A stretch of DNA of 64,000 bases, from positions 4,464,001 through 4,528,000 of the forward strand of contig JAETXT010000003.1 in the NCBI GenBank assembly GCA_019188255.1. The letters run 5' to 3'. Positions 54,652-64,000 of the stretch are shown here, one piece after another. Position 1 is the stretch's first letter; every line of letters begins with the position of its first letter. The notes under the pieces are model-generated. The model saw only the letters and a program-made list of their open reading frames with translations, ran no database searches and was not told the origin of the DNA. This DNA is from Verticillium longisporum (taxonomy: Eukaryota; Ascomycota; Sordariomycetes; Glomerellales; Plectosphaerellaceae). The position numbers and the translations under genes are program-made.

Positions 54652-57600
54652 TTAAAAGGATAGTCCACCCGACGTAAACGTCGGCACTAGTCGCCTCAAG
54701 CCCTTTCTTCTTGGGGTGGGCCCGTCCTGCTCTTCCTCCTCTGCCGCACCGCTGTCCCTAATGATATTCAAGAAAACCATCTCCAGAGTGCCCATTCCAA
54801 CAGTATAATGGGCAAGCCCAAGGTTCGCCTTCTGCTCCTCCAGCGTCTCCATCAACCTTCTTACCGTGCTCCTCCCATCAGGCGAAGGTCCGGCCCCGAC
54901 GGGCATGACGAACCGTACCTGTCCACCAAGGCTGGCCGCGTCAAAGGATGCCTCCGGGAACACCTGGCGCACCCAGGACTCAATCTTGTGCATCTCGCTG
55001 CGCGTGGAGCCTGGCGCTGTGGCCAGGACGAGGTGGACGTCGTAGACGTTGCTGTAGCGCTGGCGGAGCTCTTGGCTTGTGCCGAAGGCGAGGACGCGTT
55101 TGGACATGATGGCTACGCGGGTCGCAAGCTCGTCTGCTTCTTCCATGGAGTGTGTCTGTTGTCAATGTTAGCATCTAGTTTTTGGCTCAAACGACCCGTG
55201 GTTAGGTGTACCGTCAAGAGAACAGAACGTCCTGGCGTAATGGATGACAGCATCTTCCACATCTCACGCTTCGCGATGGCGTCCATCGCAGAGCTCGGCT
55301 CGTCCAGAATGAGAACTTCGGGGTCACCTGTGCGACTTGTTAGCATTTGGATACGTCAACAGCGAGGATTCGGCATACCCAGGAGCGCAATCGCGAGACT
55401 CAGTTTCCTCTTGTTGCCGCCTGACAGTTTATGTGTGAGACGAGAGGCATGCGGCGCCAGCCCCACCCTAGCCATGACAAAATCGACATCGCGCTTCATG
55501 TTCTTGATGCCCTTGATGCGGGCGTAGAACTCCAACTGTTGCCTGGCCGTGATTTTATCCAGAGCATCAAATTGTGGACAGACTTTGATTCGTTAGCGAA
55601 CGCTCCATAACCCTTGCCAGAAAAACCAGACGTACCGCCAATATGTCGCCTCGCAGCCTGTGTGTCCTGTTGCACATCGAGGCCCTGCACGAAAATACGG
55701 CCAGAGTCAGGCACCATCTCGCCGCGCATCATGTTTGTCAGGGTCGTCTTCCCGGCACCATTGGGGCCAAGCAGTGCGATCACTGAACTCTCGGCCATGG
55801 CCAGCGACACGTCGTCAACGGCGCGCTTGCCTTTAAACGACTTTGTGACGTGCTCCACTGAAAGGAGGTTCTTCTCCGAGCTGGCTACTCGCATGCTCTT
55901 CATTTCAATATCCTGCGGCGCGCCGGGAACGGACTCCTCGCTGTCGACGTGCTTCTTCTTGCCCCATGGCATGGAGAAAGAGTTTTTTCCATCGAGCCAT
56001 AGCAGGAGGGGGAATAGGTAGAGCACCTGGATGATGAGGAGGGCGAGGGGACCGCCGTATGCGTTGAATGACCATGGGTTGGCGATGAGCTTGAAGTCGC
56101 GGCAGGTGACAAGCCAGATGTTGAGGCCGACGACAAAGGCTCGGTAGAGGTTCATGATGGGGAAAAGCAGGCCCAAAGAATAGGAGACGGCGTCGATGAC
56201 GAGCTTGGGGTGGTCGAAGCTGGGGTTGTTGATGGCAAGCTACATGGTCAGCAAGAGGAGACTCACGGGAGAAGGTTCCAACGTACCGAGAAGCTGACGA
56301 TGGTCAGGATAAATGCAACAACCATGATGCAAGCGGAAAAAGCAAAGGCGGCCAGCTCCGACCTGGTGTACAGAGAGATGATGTAGCACCACAACATGCT
56401 CGCGATGCCATAGAGCCACATGATCGGGAATATGAAGGCTGGATGGTACCAATTCTTCACATCCATGGCCAAGGCAAGTGTGCCGAGCGCGGCGACGATG
56501 GTGACTATGACGATGTCGACCATGATGTAAGAGACCCAGAGTGGGCGGGGACGGACATTGTTGGAGTACTGGAGGGCTCGGATCTTTTGAAGTCGTTCAA
56601 ACGCGGGATAGAGGGCGAAGAAAGCAGGGTAAACCGAATGCATGAGAGCAAGGAGCTGGTATTGTCAGCACAAATCACGACAGATGAGAGACGGAGCACC
56701 TACAATTGCAGGAAGCTGGCCTGCATCAGCGTCGATCTAGGAGTAGTATCAGTATGTAATTACGAAGAAAAGGTTGATCATATATGGATGATGACGAACA
56801 GGAAGCGAGGTTGTGAAAAATGCGAGCTGTATTTCGATGGGTGCTCCGCTTTGTGCCTGGCTCCAAAGGCTCTGCATCGTTACCGGTGAGTCGTAGCCGA
56901 GCTCAGTGTTGTAAGCGATTGTTGGTTTCGCAGACCCGTCGCCCATGTAGATCGCACCGAGGAGAATACTTGAAGCATTGTCGTGGACACGCTTTAGGAA
57001 ATTGTCGTAGCCGTTCTGGAAAATATATCTAGAGTCAAAGTCCGTCGTATTAACCCCTTGACCGATGGGAAACTTGTCGACGGCACGGAAAACTCTGTCT
57101 CGTGCCGACTGCGGGCCAATAATCATCGAGACATCTCCTGGTTTCATACTTCCGTAGTACGATAGAGTGACGGCGGACGGCTCGTCGAAGAAGGATGGCT
57201 CAAAGTCACTGCAGAGAGGCAGCTCATACGGGACGGTGTTGAAGTCCATGTCTGTCGATTTCAGCATCGACGTGAACGTTGGCGAGAACGGCAAAGCAAT
57301 GATTAAGGCCAGGATGTACCACCAATAATTGCCTCGCAATATGGTCAGACGCTTGATCGTAAGTGCCATGAGCTGCTGCAGGAACGTGGTGCTTGTGCCG
57401 GAGGATAGCTGGCCATCGGATGCTTCGCCACTTATGGTCAAGGGCGCGAGATCAGACAGGCCTGTGCCCCTCTTTTCGAGCGCTTCGGGCTCGTTGGCGA
57501 CGCGAAGGAAAACTTCTTCGATGGTCGGACCGGTAACCAAAACGTCAGACAGTCCAGCAGCCTCGAGTGATGACAGAAGTCTGGTGGCAGATGTCGAGTC

Positions 57601-59908
57601 CGGAACGGTATAGATCGTCTCGCCCTGATAGACAGCCATCGGGTAGCTGGTCTGGGGAACATTGTTGACCTGCGGAACACGAACACGGTATCCTCCTCCG
57701 TGCATGTTCTTCAGCTCGGCTGGCGACCCGTGGCATTTGAGGTGGCCGCGCGAGATGACCACAACCTGATCGGCGAGGACCTCACACTCGTCGAGGAAGT
57801 GTGTCGTCAGAATCATGGATCGCCTCGACCGCTCGGCAAGGACAATATTCCAGATGGCTCGTCGAGAGACAGGGTCCTATTCATGGTTAGTCCGGAATAC
57901 TGAATGTCAAGACTGTCATCTTACCATTCCAGTAGTCACCTCGTCCATGAGGCAAATGGTGCTTCCTCCAGCAAGCATGCATGCAAGTTGCACCTTGCGC
58001 TTTTGCCCTCCACTCAGTGTGGCAACCTGGCTGTTCATCTTGGGTCTCAGATCACATGAGTCGACGAGTTGTTCCAGCTCTGCCCTTGTTGCCGACCCTC
58101 CCTTGATCATGTTCCAGATGTAGGCATGTTCGAAAACAGTCAACTCCCCCCAGTGTATGTTTCGTTGCGGGCAGAAACCTGGTGTCAAAGTCAGCGGTGC
58201 TCAGGTTCCAGGACGAGGAGCGATAGGGCTTACCAATCTGTGACGATGCGGCGTTGATCTCGATCACCCCGCTTGTGGGTTTCTGCCTTCCAGTGATGAG
58301 ATCCATGGTTGTTGTTTTTCCTGAGCCATTGATACCTAGCAGGCAGAGGATTTGTTGCTTCTGACTTGTAAAGTCCAGGTTGTCCACGGCAACAAAGGGA
58401 CGGTTCCGGCCGCAGCAGAAACAGCAGCAGATGCGCTTCCAAAGCGGGGCACTGTACTTTTTCGTCAGGCTTTTGACCTGTAGGGCTGTCCCATCATCTG
58501 CCTGGTTTCCTCCACTGAATTTGCGACCCTTGTTGCTAATTCCCTGCGTCCACCTCTCGATGAGGATGGTTGCCAGAGGAAAGGCGACAATGGTGAACAC
58601 GAGGTATTCAAGGAGTGTTCCAACGGTGGCCATCTCGACCTCCATGTCAACTCCGTTCATAGGAGTTGGTGCGAAGATATCGATCGGCCTTCCGATCCTT
58701 TCAAAGCGAGCCATGAGGTTGAGAACAATGATGTAGCTGCAGCTGGGAAAGACGACGGAGAAGCCGATGGCGGTTGATGAGTCGATGGGGTACTTCAAAG
58801 TATCTATCGACATGGCAAAGACAGCCATACCAACGATGGCGGCGACAGCGCAGATGGCGGAATATCGAACGGTAAATGTGGCACCAAAAACACAAGAGCT
58901 GGTAAGGGCCCAGCCAGTGAGGACCTGCCAGAGGATGGGGATTCCTGCGCTCGAGGATGGAAAGAGGAGACTAGAGAAGACTGATCGAGTTGGTCAGCTG
59001 GGAAGGGGACTGGGGGACTAGGGTCACTGCCAAAACTGACCTCCACCCATGATGATAAACGAAGGGAGATAGATAATGTTGAAAGCAATGAGGTAGCTCA
59101 AGACGCGAGCGGCAGCAGCACCACCACCCATGACATCTATGAGCTGTGCCATGCCCGACTCGCGCTCGTCGGCTATCATGCCCACCATGTGATAGACGAG
59201 AGAGAGCATGCTGATGAAACACACGACACTGAGCCCAGAAAACATCCCGTCGAGAAGCTCTTTGCGTTTCTGGGTGGCATCATCTTCCGGTGTCGTCCGC
59301 GTATACATGTACATATCCGGAACGGTCGTCGAGTTGGTGATGGCCTGGTCCACGGCAAGCTGCAGCGGAGCATATGGATTCTTTGCCGCCTTGTTGGAGT
59401 TGAAGATGTTAAAGCCGGAGGGAACTTTGGAGGAACTGACGCGGAGGGTATAGTTCCACTGATTGGCGCCGTTGCTGCTGAGGGGGGAATCGTTGAAGGT
59501 GACGGCGGCGTAGCAGTCCGTGCGGCCGTTGATGTCTGTCGGACACTTTTGCTCCAGCTCGTCGTCGCTCTTTAGGATCTGCACGATAGGCTTCCTCTTG
59601 AGAGAATCGGTGATGGTCTTGATGGCTGCCGAGACATCGCTACCTGCGTCGGAGGACTGGATGAAGAAGAGTTTCGCGTTGTTAGGGATAACGTCGGACA
59701 GTGTCGCAGCGGGTGACGGGCTGCCGACGCCGAACCTGTTGCCTGAAGATGTGAACTTTTGGAGTCCCAATGTCAGAGAGACAACTAGAATGGGAATGAC
59801 GAGGGCTCGTATCAGAGTCGAGAGCAAATGTCGCTTTAGTGTAATGAGGAAGATCTTGTTGGTCAAGGCCTGGGTCTGTCGGACCCAGAGCCGAATGCCT
59901 GAAGGCAT
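54652..59908 (-). CDS. Full-length ABC transporter, ABCA family, about 1591 aa
   Basis: Ten exons: 59908-59041, 58980-58234, 58178-57925, 57876-56800, 56736-56704, 56655-56287, 56239-55636, 55582-55379, 55327-55212 and 55155-54652. They total 4776 nt in frame; introns are 47-63 bp. The layout is TMD1-NBD1-TMD2-NBD2. TMD1 has one N-terminal helix, a large N-glycosylated loop, then a membrane block from ~230. NBD1 has GINGSGKTTT (~500), the signature LSGGQKRKVQLA (~590) and ICLMDEVTTGMDP. TMD2 starts near LTIKRLTILRGNYWWYILAL. NBD2 has GPNGAGKTTL (~1270), LSGGNKRKLS (~1370), VLILDEPSSAMD, and THSMEEADELATR around the H-loop. ABCA proteins move lipids or export hydrophobic compounds. The 33-nt exon 5 and its intron are the least certain part. 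The start could be 17 codons upstream (59959). Confidence 0.9.
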
Positions 59909-59959
59909 GATGACAGCTGCAGAAAGCGGTAACTGATGCAGAAAGAACTTCAGGCGCAC

Positions 59960-60757
59960 ATGAGGAGTGAGTGAATGTTAAATTGTACTGAGCAAAACAA
60001 ATGAGGAAAATGATGTTGAAAAACAGACGGTCAACTTAAGGGAGGAGTCGCTTCTAAACACATTTTCGGCCCGGGCGCTATGACTTGTGCATACCACAAC
60101 TCGATGGCAAGCCAGTCAGGACAAAGAAGGCCCAGCCTCAACCGTTCAGAGGGGCTCGGCATGGCGGGCGGCATTGCAAGTTGCAGTGAACGTGCGGAAG
60201 CTTTCATCCTGGAACCTAGTGGGCTCGTATGGGCAAGGGAGACGATGGGGCGTAGCAGGCAGCCGAATTGTACGGCGGCTGAGTGGGTGTTCTGAGGCTG
60301 GCCGATGGGGCATGCCGGCATGCATTTGTGGATCGTCAAAGACTTAATGCGGCTGCCTGGGAAAAGGGGGCCAAATCTGTCCATGGTTTTGTCGAAGCGC
60401 TGAAAGAGCGGGCCCCGCTGCATTCTACAACGGGCGTCCTGACTCGAACAGGTATACTTAAAATGCCCTGGAGGCTGAAGGAGAACGACTTAGCATTTTT
60501 GTCTTCCAGTGTCGAATGCTGCAGCCTGGAAATCGCTGGTCCATTACTCGATGCATCAGAGGCACCTCGAAAGGTTTTGGCAATGACCGCCGGATTGGTC
60601 TTCTCGCAATCGACCTTTTGGCTCGGGGCATTGAGCATTTTTGCTGGCTCCTTCTCAGTCAATTGCCGACAATTCTTGCTTGCTGATAAATGATGTCGCT
60701 TCTTCATCTGCATTGCCTTATCACGGGTTGCAGCTCAGAGGTATAAGACTCAAGTTC
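59960..60757. other. Upstream region of the ABCA gene, no other gene seen
   Basis: GC-balanced DNA holding the ABCA promoter. The frames at 60283-60693 (+) and 60336-60713 (-) lie antisense to each other and lack motifs, so neither is called. Composition switches to RIP type at about 60790. Confidence 0.45.
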
Positions 60758-60790
60758 ACCCCCCCCAATCCGGAGAAACCTCGGGGGGGT
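60758..60790. repeat. C8/G7 inverted repeat at the border of the RIPed block
   Basis: ACCCCCCCC at 60758-60766 and GGGGGGGT at 60783-60790 can pair around a 16-nt loop, AATCCGGAGAAACCTC. It sits exactly at the change from gene DNA to RIPed DNA, so it may mark the terminus of the inserted repeat. Confidence 0.45.
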
Positions 60791-63700
60791 AATAGCATGT
60801 ATAATTTAAGGTATATAGGCCCTATACATTGAGGATAGTACTATCTAGAAAAGGTAGTTTAAGCGAGTATAAGGGCAATATATCCTAAGTATAAGCTAAG
60901 TATATATAAGAATAGAAAAAAAACAAAAATTCTTAATATAATATATTTCTTAATATATATTCTATATAAGTATAACGACGACCTCGCCTAATATAGACTC
61001 TTAATCCGACCTCTATAAAGAAGATATAGAAGACCTCTATAATATATTATACTAGAATAATTAGGAGCTTAAGGAAAACTAATATAAAGCTAAAGATAAT
61101 CGAAATAGTAAGACTTTATTATATATAGAGGATATACTAAGTATATATTAATTATTAAACTAAAATAGAAGAATCGCTAAAAGCCCGAGCCCTTCCTTAG
61201 AATTATTATCTCCTAAATATATTAAAGGTAGTATATAAATATAGTAAATTCCTACTTAGAAAGTAGCTTTCTAGGGTAAATAGTACTCTATATATACTTA
61301 ATATATATTAAATATATACTAAGGATATATAAATACTCGAAAACGAAGATACCTTTATTATTATTCGTAAAGATTCGTTAAGCTTAGAGGTAAGCTTTAT
61401 AACGATAGGCTTAGGAATAATAAAGAGATATAGAATATTTATTATATTTTTATTAATCTTCTTAGGATTTAATTTAACTTATTAATATAAAGCTCTAGAA
61501 TATAGGGCCTTTAATTATTATTTAAGAAGTCTAAGACTATTTTAATATTCTACTTTATCTTTAAATATTAATAGGAGGAATCCTTTACTTTATTTTATTT
61601 AAATCTTAAATAGAATATATAATTTAGGAATAAGTAAATATAATAATATATAATATAAAGTAGATAATAAGGGATATACTATATATATATTAAATATATA
61701 TTAACTATATTTTAAATTAACTTTTACTCTAGATTTAATTATAAAAAGATTTAAATAATTAACCTCTAGCTTATTAATATAGATCCCTAGTATAGATATA
61801 TTTAGTATACCTCTTTACGTTATATTAATATTAAGTATTATAAGAATATACGCTTAATATATATTTAATATATACTAGATTATAATAGGGTTTTACTTAA
61901 ATCTTAATTCTAATATCTCCGAAGCGAAGATAGAACGCTCTAGAGGTAGCCTAAGTTAATAAGAGCTAAATAAACTATTAAAATAGAGGCTTAATTTACT
62001 ATAATCTAGAGGTCCTAGAATATTAAGAAGCCTTATTATAATAGGGATGAATTTATATATAGAGGGCAATTAATTAAGTATATTAAGAGAGACTCGATAA
62101 ATATATATACTATAGATATATTATATATATATTAAATATATACTAATATCCTAGGTTATATATATTAGATATCTATATATTTATATATAAGAATTATAAT
62201 ATATAACCTTCTATATCCTATTCTAAATAAGGGTTTACTTTAGATACTTAAAGGCCCTCTATAGGAACTAGGGCCCTATTAGGGTTTAGGATAAATATAG
62301 CTATATAGGTCGGACTAATAACCGCCGACCTTAGTATAGTAAGTACTAGCTATCTATATACTTAGTATATATAGAATATATTTTATATATATATAAAGCT
62401 TATACTATATAGGGTTTAACTATCTATCTAGCTAGGGCTAAGTTTAGATTTAGGCCTATAAAGTATAATTTAATTAATATATACTTTATTTTATTTAACG
62501 GTTCCTATTTATTATATTATTATATTAAGGAGACTATTTATATTACCTATTACTATCTAGGAATCTCCTATTAAGGTTAGAAGATTAGCTCGTCCTAGGG
62601 TTATCCTAGGAGCTAGGCATTATAAGCCTAATAATAAGTAAGAACCTATAATAGTATATACTTAACGTATACTTAATATATACTTAACCTTTCTAGGAAA
62701 CCTTCTAGTAAACCTAAACCTCTAATTCTTAATATTATAATTCGGGCAAAATATACTCTAAGTAATTAATATTACTTTAAATTATAATAAAAGGGTTATA
62801 AGAATTATAAAGAAAGCTTAACTTATATCTTATCTTAATAGCTATAATCTTCTTAATAAATTAAATATAAAGATATTCTATATATCCTTAATATATACTA
62901 AGTTTATATTATATCTACTAAGTATATAATCAGAGTTCCTAATCGACTAAGAGTCCTTTAATAAAGCGAGATAGATTCGAGAGGTTATAATTAAAGATAA
63001 TAGAACGTTCTTTATTATATATATTATATATACCTATACTATCGAATTCTTTAACTAGAAGGTACTATAATATAACCTCTCGTTTAAGATAGTATATAGC
63101 GAGACGACTATTTTTAGAATAAATAGCTAGAAATCCGCTATTTAGTATATATATATATATAATATATAGTTAATATATACTATACTTTAACTAATACTTA
63201 TAAGCGTTAGTACCTTCGTTTATTACTTTACGAATATTAAAACGTAATAGGGTTATTAAGAGGCCTTCTAGCGAGTATTTTACTAATTATTATAAATAGC
63301 GAATCGCTCTATTAATTAATAGTATATTAAGCTAAGGATTAAAGATATAATCTTTAATCTTATAATTAATATAGATAGTAGATAGTATAGAAGTAAGTAA
63401 GTATATATATTATATATATATAGTATATACTAATAATATACTAGGTCTCGGAGAATATCTATATCGTCTCGATATATCGAAAAGCTAGGAAGAATATCTC
63501 TAGTATATCCTTTACTTCTATAAAGTATATATTAATTATAACTTTAATAAGAAATACCGATAATACCTAGCTAGATACTATATCTAGAAGCTTTAGGAAT
63601 CGAAAATACGTATAGAGTATCTATCGTATATCTACTATTTATATAAAATATTCCCTAAGCTAAGATCTTAATTTCAAGGGAAGAAAAAGCCTTAGATTAT

Positions 63701-64000
63701 TAATACTCTAATTCTAAGCGAAAGCCTTATATTATAAGAAGCCTTAGCTATTATTAATAGAGATATTAATATAATAGAGTCTTCTTAGGCTAAAGATAAT
63801 AGGGTTTCGGGTATTAGGTAGTCTTTATTAATTATAGTATAAAAGTAAGTATATCCGTAGTATATATAGAGTATATATTTAATATATATTTTATAGACTT
63901 CGTTAATAAATCTTCGAAGAAGTTTAATAAGACTATATTTAATTTACTTCTAATATTTAAATAAGATAGAGAAATATATTATAAATTATATATATATCCT
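60791..64000. repeat. RIP-degraded repeat with dispersed 11-bp phased TATATACT-type islands (open at window end)
   Basis: AT-rich, CA/TG-poor DNA to the window end. Islands of 2-4 units in strict 11-bp phase recur. Examples: TATATACTTAA-TATATATTAAA-TATATACTAAG-GATATATAAAT at 61291-61334 (hyphens mark unit borders); ATATACTTAAC, GTATACTTAAT, ATATACTTAAC at 62656-62688; and GTAGTATATAT, AGAGTATATAT, TTAATATATAT at 63857-63889. Others lie near 60885, 60950, 61135, 61685, 61850, 62115, 62370 and 62890. No frame is readable, and the right end lies outside the window. Confidence 0.65.

Noticed and set aside
60791..64000. AT-rich end block as telomere or centromere
   Set aside because: No TTAGGG/CCCTAA repeats; composition and CA/TG loss equal the other RIPed blocks, so position in the chromosome cannot be inferred.

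Overview
The window reads as nuclear DNA of a filamentous ascomycete (Pezizomycotina, most likely a Sordariomycete). Evidence: 47-63 bp GT-AG introns with CTAAC/CTGAC-type branch points, a Zn2Cys6 regulator, fungal transporter and secreted-hydrolase families, Fot1/pogo transposons, and large AT-rich blocks in which CA and TG dinucleotides are almost absent. That dinucleotide loss is the signature of repeat-induced point mutation (RIP). The genome is two-speed: GC-balanced gene blocks alternate with AT-rich, RIP-saturated repeat blocks.

Region 1 (1-29200) is a transposon graveyard. It holds two direct copies (A, B) and one inverted copy (C) of a ~2 kb repeat, and a lone kinase-like gene on a ~2 kb non-mutated island (8400-10390). 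It also holds a 6.8 kb RIP-degraded DNA transposon with ~115 bp terminal inverted repeats and an 8-bp target duplication (10401-17163). Four young, non-RIPed, near-identical 1.86 kb Fot1-like elements sit inside the AT-rich DNA. Only the third keeps an intact 550-aa transposase; the others carry homopolymer frameshifts.

Region 2 (29200-46440) is a gene block: hexose-type MFS transporter (+), secreted S10 serine carboxypeptidase (-, apparent 1-nt frameshift behind the signal peptide), secreted beta-helix glycosidase (+), tartrate/D-malate-type dehydrogenase (-), a decayed Rds1/ferritin-like gene (+), and an ACS-family MFS transporter (+). The set suggests extracellular degradation of protein and polysaccharide, uptake of sugars and organic anions, and organic-acid oxidation, but nothing shows that it is a co-regulated cluster.

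Region 3 (46448-49539) is a RIP-degraded, probably hAT-like element with GCACCCCG-type inverted ends and a tRNA-like fossil. Region 4 (49540-60757) has a divergent regulator pair: a fungal-specific transcription-factor domain protein without zinc cluster (-), and a short zinc-cluster protein without that domain (+), the latter with a 14-nt micro-exon. It also has a decayed reading frame broken by three TGA codons and a full-length ABCA transporter (-, ten exons). Region 5 (60758-64000) is AT-rich RIPed repeat again.

The most unusual signal is an 11-bp phased motif system. In the 6.8 kb transposon, AATCGATT-type palindromic cores spaced by 3 nt occur in about 20 islands dispersed along the element, including arrays of 20 and 15 units. 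The 60.8-64 kb block has the same 11-bp phasing and dispersed layout but a different motif (TATATACT/AGTATATA type). This resembles, by analogy only, the dispersed motif arrays that plant VANDAL/MULE elements use for family-specific anti-silencing proteins.
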